Origin: Papaver somniferum
Taxonomy: Eukaryota > Streptophyta > Magnoliopsida > Ranunculales > Papaveraceae
Length of the DNA stretch: 64,000 bases
Assembly: GCF_003573695.1 (NCBI RefSeq)
Contig: NW_020621936.1
Location: forward strand, 10,230,001-10,294,000
Reading direction: 5' to 3'
Part shown: positions 12,824-23,796 of the stretch, piece by piece
How positions within the stretch are numbered: the stretch's first letter is position 1
How the letters are laid out: each line of letters opens with the position of its first letter
Notes under the pieces: generated by a model
What the model was told of the DNA's origin: nothing
The model's database searches: none
Seen by the model: the letters and a program-made list of their open reading frames with translations, nothing else
Made by a program: the position numbers and the translations under genes

Positions 12824-13976
12824 AAGCTAAGTAACTATGTTACAAAGCCCAAAATTTGGTTTTTAATTGGTTTGGATTTTTGGGAAAAATTTGGTTTTTA
12901 TGGGTAACATTTGGTTTTGTCGGGTTTGAAAAAGAAATTTGGTTTTTAATGGGTTTTAGAAAAATTGGACTTAATGGGAAAAGAAAACACTTTGGTTTAT
13001 TGAGTTTTGAAAACTTTGGTTTTATGGGATAAAAGGCCAAGCCCACTGTTGGGTTTTGGAAAAATTGTTGTGAAACAGAGCCCAACTCTCGGCCTAGAGT
13101 TTGGGTACACGGCCCACTAACGACTTCAGCAAGCCCAGAAACTAACGAAGCCCAGCTGAGTTGGTAGGTTCAGTTAAACTTGTTTAGGTTGTTTGTTGGG
13201 TTTTTGAAACCCAAAATTTTGATAGGGACAATCCCACAGTTAAGCTCAAATACAAACCCAAAAGTTAACTTAAATTACAAGCCCAACAAAAAAATGAAAA
13301 AAATTATTACAAGCCCACAAATTAAAAATGGAAACCCACAGGTTGGGTTCTCTTAATGGGTTTAGGCTTACTTGCTTAAGCACAACCCAGCTGCTCTGTT
13401 TTTAGTTGCACAACCCAGTTGGGCTTTGGATCACAGCAACAGCAGCTCCAGCAGGAGGTAGCAGCAGCTTGCCTTTGCACAGCAGCAACAGCTGAGGCAC
13501 AGCAGCAGGACCAGGAGCAGCAGCAGGAGAAGCAGCTCAGCAGCAACAGCAACACCACAAGTTCAGCAGCACCACAAGCAGTAGCTGAACAGGGGCAATG
13601 GTGCAGGCTTGGCAGTAGCAGCTCTATTTGGGCTTCACAGCAGCACAACAACACCAGAGGTTTGTTCTCAGCCTCACAGCAAGGTCACAGTACCTGGTCA
13701 CTCAACAAAAATGTCAAGGACAACAAAGAAAGGCAGTGAACAAGAACTGTAACGCAAGATTGACTGCAAGACTGTAAAGATGACTAATATGCAAATATGA
13801 TATGCAATCAGGAGAGCAAGATGCAATGAGTATGCAATGCAAAGATGAATATGCAGTAATGAATGCAAGTTATGATGAGATAAATGCTTACACTAAATGA
13901 TTATACTAAATGCAATATATGCAAGTGAATAGCAGCAAAAGAAAGCAAGGAAAAACAGCAAACACACAATACCAAG
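12824..13976 (-). other. 5' leader of the retrotransposon with CAG/CTG-rich tract
   Basis: Region between the primer-binding site and the gag start. It contains many GGTTTT/GGGTTTTGGA-like segments (about 12850-13080) and an imperfect CAG-rich tract at about 13430-13680. Translated on the plus strand, the tract gives a Gln-rich ORF, but this is antisense to the element and is a composition artefact. Confidence 0.7.
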
Positions 13977-13994
13977 TCCCCGGCAGCGGCGCCA
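13977..13994 (-). other. Primer-binding site (tRNA-Asp type)
   Basis: On the minus strand it reads TGGCGCCGCTGCCGGGGA, six bases after the LTR end. It closely matches the TGGCGCCGTTGCCGGGGA site common in plant Gypsy Tat/Athila-type elements, assigned to tRNA-Asp. Confidence 0.8.
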
Positions 13995-14000
13995 AAAACT

Positions 14001-16030
14001 TGGTAGGATTTTAAGAGTGTAAAATAAGAGCAAGAAAGAAGCCTACTTGTTATACCTGCAAGTGCACAGGGTCTGTTGTAGTAGATGTGTGCAAGTCAGG
14101 GTCGAACCACATATACTAGGTGTATGTGATTGAAGGTTTCCTAGCTAAGCTAGATCTCTAAGTGTAGCACTGGCAGTGAGCTAATGAAACAAAGGCAATG
14201 AGCCTAAGGCAGTGAAGTGACAACAAAGAAGTAAAGGGAATCAAGTAAAAACAAGAAACAATAAAGGAAAGAGGGATTTTGGGTGAAGACTAGGGATTAG
14301 ACTCCACCATTTCACCTAGACTAAGTTATCCTAGTTCCACACAAATCTTGTCCCTTGTATAGTTATCAGTGAGCTTCTTGGCTCAACTGACTAACTAGAT
14401 GGCAGTGGAGGTTCTATGCCTGCTGCTCATCAAAGGGTTGGGTTAGAAAGGAAGCTAAAGGCAATAATTCTAATCCTAGTAGTAGTTGGGGCTCTCACAC
14501 TGCAACTACCCACAGAGAAGCCACTTAGGTGTTTTAACAATCTAAAGGATGTTCTAATCACAACTAAAGTATTCATCCTAAGTACTAATTGTCTGATTTA
14601 GAGTACAACTAGTCAAAGGATTCATAACAGACAATTAAGCATGAGCTGTAGCACAATCACATAGTGGTGTTCTAACTACAATGCATACATGATATGCACT
14701 GTGAGAGCAAAATGTAAAGTGCTTTGATTAAGACTATCCTAAACATTTCAAGCACAACAAGAATTATGTTTATAACTGAATGAAACTTAGCAATGGCTCA
14801 AAGGGTTTCCTCAGCACCCTAGCTATGAGCTTAGAACATGGAAATTACACTTGAAACAACATTGCATTCAAACAAAACATGAACTGAAGATAACACAGTT
14901 GAGGAACTGGCTAGTCCAGTCCTCTTGAGTGAAGCTCTGGCTAGCCCAGGCATAAGTTTTACATACACCCAATGTTCTCAATTTATAGTACAATGTTTTC
15001 CCCCAAAATTTAGAAACCCTAAATTTTGAAACCCTAATTTTGATTTTGGGAATTTTCAATTCAACTCACCCACTGTGATTTCTGCTTCGACCCATGCTCG
15101 TACTTCTCCTTCTCTGCTAATGCTGCTGCTCTTGTCGTCTCTGAAATACTAGCTCGAGATGTTTTACAAATCCCACACCCTAGGGTTCAGAGAAAGAGGT
15201 GCGAGTTTTGTAAAATGTCTAGGCTAGTAGAGGGATGGGTTTTGGGGGAAGGACTGAGCTGATGGAGGTGGTGGCAGTGATAGAAATGGTTGCGGCAGAG
15301 GAGACAGTGGAGGAGGTGGCGTTGCAGACGAGAAGAGAGTTTTGCAGAGGTGAGGGAGGAGAGAAGAGAAAAGAACGATGGAAATGGGATTAGGGTTCGT
15401 TTGGTTGAGGGTGTAGGTTTCTGATGCTAGGGTGTGAGGCGGGTGTATCAAAGGTTGATGCTCAGCGAAGCGAAAGCGTAGGATGAAAAGGTGATGGAAT
15501 GATCCAACGGCGCGATAGGAGTGACCGTTGGATGATGAGATACAACAAAACTGACGGCTTCAGATGGAGTTAGGTACTATAGTGTTTGACAGGAGCTTCG
15601 GAGTTTGATGCACAATGATGAGGCGACCGTTGGATAATGAGATGGATCCAATCTGACGGCTCTCATGGAAATGGGTATGGATAATGGAAATGGATTTGGG
15701 TAAGGGTTTTGGGTCTTGGGTATGCCAAGCCCATATCTTCTTTAAGAACAATTCTTCCTCTTCAAGCCCACTTCTAGTTGATCCGGCTCTTGCAAACATC
15801 ATTCTTCGCTTCCTCCTAGCGGGAGTCTTTGCCGTTCCTTTGCTCTTTTCGCTCCGTGAGATAACCAGGCTTTATTTAGTACCTAAAAATGCAAAATTAA
15901 TTAAGAAAAGTATTTATTCTTGAAAACAACGAAAACACGGAATATGGGATAAAATGTAGAATTAATGCACAAAAGATGAGTTAAATGCCAAGAAAAATAT
16001 ATAGAAATATGCACTTTTTAGCACTCATCA
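14001..16030 (-). repeat. 5' LTR (element orientation) of the gag-only retrotransposon
   Basis: Near-identical partner of 7718-9751. It is followed directly by the GGCCA target duplication and the continuing 209-bp MULE repeats. Confidence 0.93.
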
Positions 16031-17130
16031 GGCCATCGTACATTCAGGACTTTACAAAAAAAATTATCCTCCGAATATTACAAGTTCAAAACAAACCATG
16101 CCATGGCTCTTGGTGGTTCCAAGGGCCAATATAGAAGGTTAAACACCCCATATTCGGAAGTTTTGGTAACTGAGTTAACTTCCGATTATTTGAAGTTCAA
16201 AATTTGAAAAGTATCAGTTTTTCCCAAATTCTGATTTTTGGTTCATCGTACATTCGGAACTTTACAAAAAAATTATCCTTCGAATATTACAAGTTCAAAA
16301 CAAACCATGCCATGGCTCTAGGTGGTTCCAAGGACCAATATAGAAGGTTAGACACCCCATATTCGGAAGTTTTGGTAACTGAGTTAACTGCCGATTATTT
16401 GAAGTTCAAAATTTGAAAAGTATCAATTTTTCCCAATTTCTGATTTTTGGGCCATCGTACATTCTGAACTTTACAAAAAAAATTATCCTTCGAATATTAC
16501 AAGTTCAAAACAAACCATGCCATGGCTCTAGGTGGTTCCAAGGGCCAATATAGAAGGTTAGGCACCCCATATTCGAAAGTTTTGGTAACTAAGTTAACTT
16601 CCGATTATTTCAAGTTCAAAATTTGAAAAGTATCAGTTTTTCCCAAATTTTGATTTTTGGGCCATCGTACATTCGGGACTTTACAAAAAAATTATCCTCC
16701 GAATATTACAAGTTCAGAACAAACCATGCCATGGCTCTAGGTGGTTCCAAGGACCAATATAGAAGGTTAGACACCCCATATTCGGAAGTTTTGGTAACTG
16801 AGTTAACTTCCGATTATTTGAAGTTCAAAATTTGAAAAGTATCAGTTTTTCCCAAATTCTGATTTTTGGGCCATCGTACATTCGGAACTTTACAAAAAAA
16901 ATTATCCTTCGAATATTACAAGTTCAAAACAAACCATGCCATGGCTCTAAGTGGTTCCAAGGGCCAATATAGAAGGTTAGACACCCCATATTCGGAAGTT
17001 TTGGTAACTGAGTTAACTTCCGATTATTTCAAGTTCAAAATTTGAAAAGTATCAGTTTTTCACAAAATCTGATTTTTGGGCCATCGTACATTCAGGACTT
17101 TACAAAAAAAATTATCCTCCGAATGTTTTA
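16031..17130 (+). repeat. Right part of the 209-bp tandem array of MULE-1
   Basis: Five units and a partial one, starting near 16031, 16241, 16451, 16660, 16870 and 17079, a period of 209-210 bp. Each carries three or four ATTCGG/CCGAAT/CCGATT sites. Together with the left part about seven units exist. The repeated short ORFs (16204, 16623, 17042) simply reflect the period. Confidence 0.9.
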
Positions 17131-17257
17131 TTCGGAGGGAATACGTGTATCGTTAGCAACCGATTGTAGTGCATCATTGATACGAAACCTCAACGGCCAT
17201 ATTTTCAGAAACCTCAACGGCCATATTTTCAAAAATTAGAGCCGTTGGAACTCTAAT

Positions 17258-17267
17258 CTATATAAGG
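17258..17267 (+). promoter_or_regulatory. TATA box ahead of the small charged ORF
   Basis: CTATATAAGG lies 57 bp before the ATG at 17324 and just after a short tandem duplication of AACCTCAACGGCCATATTTT (about 17188-17230). It could drive an element-encoded transcript. Confidence 0.5.
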
Positions 17268-17323
17268 AGGCTAACCCCTCTCAGTTATTATTGAGTAAAA
17301 AATCAGAATGAAAAATATTTTCA

Positions 17324-17656
17324 ATGGAAAGTCCATCATCAATCGACAACATACTTCGAAGATGCAAGCGAACAACTACATCAATTGCAGCAATGGAAGA
17401 AGAAATACAAAAAAGGAACAAACAACCCAAAAAAAAAATTAAACCATCGTTAGTGGCAACGAAGGAGGAGGAAGAGGAAATCAAGGCTAAGAAGCGAGGT
17501 GAAGAACAATTCCATCATAGAGAAAGATTAAAACAAGTTGAGGAAGAGACCGAATGGATAAAAAATTATTACATTGTGAAAGATCTACCCAAAGAACAGC
17601 AGGACGATCGTATATTTTGGATTAACATTTCATTGGGTCCTTTTGTTGGTAAGTAG
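17324..17656 (+). CDS. Small Lys/Glu-rich ORF of MULE-1 (110 aa), unknown
   Basis: The ORF follows a TATA-like box. The middle is strongly charged and predicted coiled-coil in character (KEEEEEIKAKKRGEEQ, about residues 45-62, with ERLKQVEEETEWI after). The end reads DRIFWINISLGPFVGK. I recognise no family. It lies between the 209-bp array and the transposase remnant and reads toward it. An upstream ATG at 17308 opens another short frame, which would hamper translation. It may be a remnant of a MULE accessory gene or the first exon of a longer one. Confidence 0.4.
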   Translation: MESPSSIDNILRRCKRTTTSIAAMEEEIQKRNKQPKKKIKPSLVATKEEEEEIKAKKRGEEQFHHRERLKQVEEETEWIKNYYIVKDLPKEQQDDRIFWINISLGPFVGK

Positions 17657-17821
17657 AAGAAGCCACGCCACAATTATGAACCCTCCCATGTTTCTTCAAG
17701 GGTGCACCATGTTATAAAATTGTGCACCGAGTACAACCGCTATTGCATGCATTAAGGCTTGATCGTTTTGAGATGATGGCAATTGGTTTTGGTACCCTTT
17801 AACCAAGAAGCCACACCACAA

Positions 17822-19826
17822 TTATGAACCATCCCATGCCTCTTCCTTTAACCTCTTGGTACCCTTCCTTGGTCTTTTAGCTTGGAAATGATGATGGCAA
17901 TTGGTTTTGAGATTGCATTGAATGTGCCACGTACATTGCAAGTTTTGGGCTTCCGGAAACACTACCGTTATTGCATGCATTAAGGCTTGATCGTTATCCG
18001 TTACAATAAACCTTGGAAAATTATCACCGTTATAAATGGACCTCAACGTCTCCAACATCCAAATTAAACTCACATTGTTCTCATGATCCATTAAACCCCA
18101 TGCAATCGTAAATTTGTTTTTGTCCGAAGTATGGCAAGCAATGTTCAACAACGGCATGTTATACTTGTTTGTCTTATAAGTAGCATCTATCAACAAAATT
18201 TGATGAAAGCATTGAGCCAACTGGATCATTTCGGGATGTGCCAAGAAAATACGAACCACTATACCATCCTTTTCTTCCCTTCTCAAGGTGTAGCCGTGTA
18301 ACTCCGCTAACCACTCCGATTGTTGCATGACCGTTCTACCATCCCATTCAGTCCTTTTGATCATAGTTAGGGCCGACTTAATTGTAGACAAAGAAGACAA
18401 GTTGTCGGGGTCGTCCGCCTTTATTTTACTTAAGATCGCACTCGCTTTTTGGATCCGCATAGACCTCACCGTCTGCATTTGATGTGGTTTTAACTTGGCA
18501 ACCATTACATGTCCAATTAAATCCAACGGATCATCATGGTTGTGACAACCGTTATCAACTTTATACATTTTATACTCTTTACCTTTAATACCATCGGGCT
18601 TATAGAAGACAATCTTAAATGGGCATCCTATCTTCTTGGTATTGCTTCGGTATTTCCTATTCGTCTTCCGTACGTACTTATTATTCTTTCCCTCGTGACT
18701 CTTTCGCGTCCCACCTCGCTCACAAATCATTTCAAATCGAGTGTCACTAACATGATTATTTTGAACTACCACGCACATGTTATCTTTTGCCTTGTTCATA
18801 AGCCATTCCTTTGCCTCCTTCTTACTTCCAAATGTCTAAACGTGCATAAAACAAAACAAATCTAATAAGCATAACCATTTAACATATAAATTTTGAAAAA
18901 AAAATAGTAATGAGTATACCAAATCGTTTGCATAGTATAGGGAAGTGTCGGGCCTCAAATAGAAATCATCAACAAACTCTTCAACGACCTGCATATGAAA
19001 GCAACAAATTATTATACAATAATCGGAGGTTATTAAATAAGTCAAACTGCCGAATATACTATATTCGGAATCCTATCGGTTACCCAAAACACCCGATTTA
19101 TGCAAATGAATGTACACAGTTTACTGAGTGCAAAAATGATATAATCGGAAGCTAAAATATATAGTAAAACAGCCGAATATAAATAACCGGGAGATAACTT
19201 TAATCGATAAACATCCGATTTTCAAGTTTTCGGAAATTTTATTTTGAGGCCACTGTTATATTCGGCAGTCAAATAATGTTAAACTATTACCGATTGTAAA
19301 GGATAAGAATACTGAGTTTTGAAATTTTTTGAGGAATTCGTTTTTGGGGCCATTCGGGGGTAAATAACTCTACATAACTACCGAATGTAGATTTTTTTGG
19401 AAAACCAGTTTGGGGTTTTTTCTCATATTCGGCAGTAAACTACTATCTTGGAACTACCGAATATACATATTTGGTACTCAGTGTGTTATATTCGTAAGTT
19501 TATTCGAGAAATTATCTACCGAATCTGGGTAGTTCATGGCATTCAATGCATGCAATAATCAGTTTTTCTTGTTTACAAAAGCACACAAACGCATGCAAAT
19601 CGAGTATTTGAGTTTCTTAACACAATACTTGTGTTTTACATGCATCGTTAGCATCAATATCAGGCGATTCTCCATTTTCTTCCATGAAAGGGTCGTCTAG
19701 GTTTTCCTCTCCACAAAAGTTTGGATCATTCAACATATACCCCAAATCGTCTTCTCTAAACGGTCGTGAACCCTCAACATTTTGTTCTTCGCCATGATTC
19801 TCACATTCTTCTTCATATCCATCCAT
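17822..19826 (-). pseudogene. FAR1-like MULE transposase, 3'-truncated
   Basis: The gene reads inward from the right TIR. Exon 1 starts at 19826 (MDGYEEECENHGEE, acidic). Exon 2 is 18988-18920 (VVEEFVDDFYLRPDTS). Exon 3 starts at 18835 (TFGSKKEAKEWLMNKA). A FAR1-type zinc DNA-binding domain ends in GCHNHD. The MULE catalytic domain shows the first acidic residue in LLIDATYKTN and the second in FIVTDNDQAL, followed by CTWHIQCNLK. The frame stops shortly after, so the third acidic residue and the C-terminal SWIM zinc finger are missing. Two scrambled copies of GAAGCCAC.CCACAATTATGAACC at about 17659 and 17808 mark the deletion junction. Full proteins of this family are roughly twice as long. 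This copy cannot be catalytically active alone. Confidence 0.85.
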
Positions 19827-20050
19827 TTTTGTAGTGATAAAATGAGTTTTCCCTTTTTTCCTTCACCTTCTTCTCTATAACTCTAACAACTCAAAAATGA
19901 AAAAGAAATGGAAAAAATGAAACAGAAATCATTCTAATACTGCACCGACTACAATCGGAAGTCTGGGTAATATTTTGGCTTCCGATTGCAATCGGAGGAT
20001 AAAAATGTTATCATATCCTCCGAGTATATAAGGATAATTTTGCCATTACG
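18990..20050. other. Right-side ATTCGG/CCGAAT motif cluster of MULE-1
   Basis: The transposase introns and the region toward the right TIR carry many CCGAATATA, ATATTCGG, AATCGGAAG and CCGATTG sites, for example near 19022, 19050, 19062, 19174, 19258, 19290, 19378, 19427, 19456, 19535, 19953 and 19980. This is the same vocabulary as PMD introns 1 and 3. The motifs stop before the TIR and do not continue into the flank. Confidence 0.75.
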
Positions 20051-20114
20051 AATTACGCGAGATAAGGGCTGGCTACATTTTCCCTTTGGGTGACCTTTTT
20101 TGTTTTATTATTGG

Positions 20115-20153
20115 CCCCTAAATCCTTTTGAGTGGCACCTAAAAACGCGAGGT
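20115..20153 (-). repeat. Right terminal inverted repeat of MULE-1
   Basis: It ends GGCACCTAAAAACGCGAGGT, the inverse of the left end. ATGTTT follows at 20154, as it precedes the left end. Confidence 0.9.
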
Positions 20154-20497
20154 ATGTTTAAGCAAATCTAATAATAAACAATTTAAATGTAGTACAAATT
20201 CAGCAAGTCACTGTTATTGCGGCAAAATGGTGGTCCAACCATACATATGTTTCCTTTTATCCACCTCCCGAAGAATGACAGTGCACACGGTAAAATTGCA
20301 TCAGTACTGCACTTTGGCTTTTGATTTACATCCAAATATGTACTTCAATCCAACTGTACTAAGAACACGAATAAACACTATCTGAAAATTACACTAAGCA
20401 AGTCATCGCTACTCGTGTCATGTATGAGGATCTTGATGCACCAATTACCATGAGCATATCCTTGTGTTTCCAGTGTTAAACCATTCATTAATTTTGA

Positions 20498-20874
20498 TGC
20501 TCACCAAATGAAGTTGTTGAAGAATGGAAAGATTGGTTTCTTGAGCTTGCAGATAAGATTAGGATGTCACTGGTAGATGCGGATTTCAGCAGATAGCCTT
20601 TCTGTGGGAGATTGAAATTCCTTCCGTTGTCATTAATTCTCTCGCTTATTCGTGGAATGCGAAACTGCATGCACTTCTAAGCTACGACTGTGAGTTTGTA
20701 CTTTTGTCCAGTCCTAGAAGAATTCTCATTTCTACTTGGAAAAGAGCCGAGATGGCAATTCCTTCCGTCAAAACTGTTGGTCCTTTGGACGCTAGTGAAT
20801 TTCTAGGCATCCAAGTGGAAGAAGCACAAAATCTGATTTCCAACAATCAACTCAAAGTGGATATATGCGAGAAC
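20498..20874 (+). pseudogene. Coding-like fragment of an unrecognised gene
   Basis: Two open stretches in different frames abut near 20585. The first encodes VVEEWKDWFLELADKIRM...VDADFSR. The second runs from FQQIAFLWEIEIPSVV through WNAKLHALLSYDC and PRRILISTWKRAE to LKVDICEN, and ends in a strong AAC|GTGAGT donor at 20875. The amino-acid mix (aliphatic, Trp, balanced charges) looks like a real helical protein rather than chance. A single-base change would join the two. I do not recognise the family, and no further exons are evident nearby, so this is probably a gene fragment. Confidence 0.4.
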
Positions 20875-20880
20875 GTGAGT

Positions 20881-21685
20881 TTTTACCCCAATCACCATGC
20901 CAAGGCAGAGCTTTTCTATTGGATTTTACTGCTTCAAACTAAACCGAAACCATTGAGCTGATTGTAAACTAATCATACAAACGATGCCACAATTTTTAAA
21001 AGAGTTTCTGAGCTTGTAACATAATCAAATAAATCAACAAATATGGAATGATAGTAATACCTGGAGCCGAGTTTGAGGGGTAAGTGTAATTTTTAGTGAA
21101 GGTACCAAAGGCCCTAGTCTCTGCCAATGTTTCTCCCGCTCCACCAGTGGCTACTGCAAGGAAAAATTAGAGTTTTGAATTCAGCATCCTGAGCAAAGCA
21201 ATCAATTATTGAAGCCTGCAAAGGCCAACTTTAATCCACCGAAATTACTTTTGGACTAAACCTTTCCCTTAGAATGCCTTCATGTAAAAGTTAAATGGAT
21301 AGTTATCTAGTAATTCTCATTTACGTTCAATCCTATGTAATAGGACTGCACTTTTTTTGTGTATGTATATTTTTGGAATATTTCACTGATCTACGGAGCA
21401 TACATATACATTCTTGGTTTAATTTCATCTGAACTCAAAAGGAATGCCATAATCATTGCTTTATGAGAACAATATGTACAGATACCACTACAGTGTTTCT
21501 GCGGTAATCACAACCCAGAGTGATACCATGCCAGTGTCTGTATAATGGAATTTCTTCCATTATCATAACTCAGGGTGATATCACGGTCAATAAGACCCAT
21601 TAGAATTTCCTGAAAAAACCTATCTTTTTTAAAAGAAAAAAATAAATAATCGAACGTAGAATCACAACAATTGTAAGTATTCCAC
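20881..21685. other. Unassigned DNA before the RT pseudogene
   Basis: I see nothing supportable apart from short direct similarity around 21490-21600 (ACAACCCAGAGTGATACCAT versus TAACTCAGGGTGATATCA). Confidence 0.4.
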
Positions 21686-23107
21686 CGCCGTGCGGGTTAC
21701 AATTTGCTCGTGCTCTTAAATCTTCCTTAGACGATGTTGTTACTAAACCCACCAGTTTGGAAGCTTGGTTAAAGCTCCTCCTACCTGCTTGCACCCTGAA
21801 CCAGTACGTGCTAAGTGTTCTGCCGAAGAACGGTCTGGTACTCGCAAGAAGCTACAGATTGCAGCTATCAATAAAGCTCTTGTCAAATGGATCGAACCGC
21901 ATGGTTGCTATCATCTGGTCCAACAATTACTTGACCTTTCCAAGGTAAGAACCAGACAGCAGAAAAAGGACACCAACATCGAGGATTGCAGACGCAAAAT
22001 AAGTAATGGCCACTTCTCCGCAGCTATACGTATTTTGCAATCTGATGGAGTTGCGCCTGCTACTCTTGAAACATTAAATGAGTTGCAACTTAAACACCCA
22101 TATGTAAGCCCTCCGGTGATCCCTACAGAAAGCTTATTAGTCGAATCACTGTCTGTTGACGCCACATCCGTTAAGTCAGCTATCAAAAGCTTCCCCAAGG
22201 GCACCTCATGTGGTAGAGACGGCCTTAGAGCGCAACACCTTCTCGACGCCATGAGTGGCCCTGCGGCAGCCATTGCAGATGATCTACTTGTCTCCGTTGC
22301 TGGCGTTGTCAACTTGTGGATAGACGGTAAGTGCCCAGCTATACTTGGAAAATACGTCGCAAGTGCACCACTAACCCCTCTAATTAAACCTGGAGGCAGC
22401 CTACGCCCTATAGCTGTGGGTACCATATGGCGAAGGCTGTGCTCCGAACTCGCAGCCACATCAGTCTGTAAAGACATGACATCCTATTTAGGTACATTTC
22501 AGTTTGGAATAGGCATCCCTAGTGGTGCCGAAGGCATTATGCATGCTGCGAACAGGTTATTGGAGTTGAAAGGCCATGCTTCTAGCAAGACAATGCTTTT
22601 AATTGATTTTGCCAACGCCTTTAACATGGTTGACAGGACAACGTTGGTTAAAGAGACAAGAGCTCACTGCCCCAAGATCTCAAAAAGGGTGGAATTTTGC
22701 TATTCATCCCCAGATAAACTCTAGTACAATGACGCTGCCCTTTCCTCGCGCAAGGAGTCCAACAAGGTGACCCCCTCGGTCCACTACTGTTTGCTCTAGC
22801 CCTACAGCCTATCGCAGCGTTGATTGCATCTCAATGTTCACTTGATTTCCATGCTTGGTATTTTGACGACGGAACAATTGCCGGTAACACCATGGAGGTA
22901 TCTAAAGCTCTGCATATATTACAGTCAGAGGGACCAAGTCGTGGTTTGCACTTGAACTTAACCAAGACTGAACTGTTCTGGCCAACCTATGACCCCCGGA
23001 GAGATATGGCAGATGTATTCCCGCCACAAATCGGTAAGCAGTTTCAGGTGTGAAACTATTAGGGGGTCCCGTAAGCCTTGACATCCAGTTCTGTCAAGAC
23101 ATGGTTC

Positions 23108-23784
23108 TATTAGAATATACAACAGATACAAACAAGTAGCCGAGGTGCAGAAAAGGACCGAGGAAACTATATGGTGAAGTGAAGACTAAATCAAGTAACT
23201 GTGCAGTAAGACACGTGAAGTGGAGGTTAAGTCAAGTGACCGTGATATACATGGCACGTGAAGTGAAGACCATACAATATACAAACTGAAGTCAAAGTCA
23301 AGATGAAGTGATCAAGACTCAAGTTACCAGAAGATCGACGGAGATTAAACAACACAAAAGATCGAGGGAGATCAGTTAAGTTTCCAAGAATAAAAAGATC
23401 TCGTGTAATTTAGGTAGTTTTCTAGATAAGTCAAATATCTAGCTAATTTCATATTATTCATATTCTAGTTAATTAGGATATATATTCTAGAGAATAATAT
23501 AATATCCTATATTAATTATTCATACTCTATAAATAGAGTGTCTCAATGTAATTGTAATCTCATCTCAGAATGTTCTGATGATCAATATTATTATTCACCC
23601 TATGGGGTTGCTTGTGGACGTAGGTCGAGTTGACCGAACCACGTTAAACATCGTCTCCATTATTGTTTTGGTATGTAGATTTATTTATTCTTGATTGATT
23701 TATTTTATCATTGAGTTGTTTTTATTATTTATCTAACATCAATGATATCCATCTTGAATTTGATCTACATATCAAAATTTAAGA
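23108..23784 (+). repeat. 5' LTR of the Copia-type element
   Basis: It starts TATTAGAATATAC, contains the TATA-like CTATAAATAGAG near 23527, and ends CAAAATTTAAGA. Confidence 0.92.
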
Positions 23785-23796
23785 TGGTATCAGAGC
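23785..23796 (+). other. Primer-binding site (initiator tRNA-Met)
   Basis: TGGTATCAGAGC immediately follows the LTR, complementary to the 3' end of plant initiator tRNA-Met and standard for Copia elements. Confidence 0.9.

Larger units (their letters stand above)
7718..16030 (-). mobile_element. Gag-only LTR retrotransposon nested in MULE-1
   Basis: Two LTRs of about 2.03 kb (7718-9751 and 14001-16030) bound a 4.25-kb interior. The 5-bp target duplication GGCCA is at 7713-7717 and 16031-16035. Read on the minus strand, the LTRs begin TGATGAGTGC and end CCTACCA. A primer-binding site lies six bases inside the right LTR and a purine tract lies beside the left one, which fixes the orientation. 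The LTRs differ by only about 1-2 % by eye, so the insertion is young. The interior has one long ORF with a gag-type zinc knuckle and no protease, integrase or reverse transcriptase. It therefore resembles the non-autonomous gag-only elements described in plants. Confidence 0.93.
3244..20153. mobile_element. MULE-1: giant Mutator-like element with PMD and FAR1-type genes
   Basis: The ends are inverted repeats of about 39 bp starting ACCTCGCG, with only a few mismatches. The sequence ATGTTT stands directly outside both ends (3238-3243 and 20154-20159). It is probably the remains of a target duplication, although MULE duplications are usually 9-11 bp. Inside, a PMD gene reads inward from the left and a MULE transposase remnant reads inward from the right. 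Between them is a 209-bp tandem array, itself split by an LTR retrotransposon. Without that 8.3-kb insert the element would be about 8.6 kb. The truncated transposase suggests that this copy could move only with help in trans. Confidence 0.85.

Noticed and set aside
13376..13739. Gln-rich (+) and Cys/Leu-rich (-) ORFs
   Set aside because: Both come from a CAG/CTG-rich tract in the retrotransposon leader; neither matches a domain.
16204..17239. Three similar 65-70 aa ORFs in a row
   Set aside because: Produced by the 209-bp tandem repeat (one ORF every second unit); composition is not protein-like.
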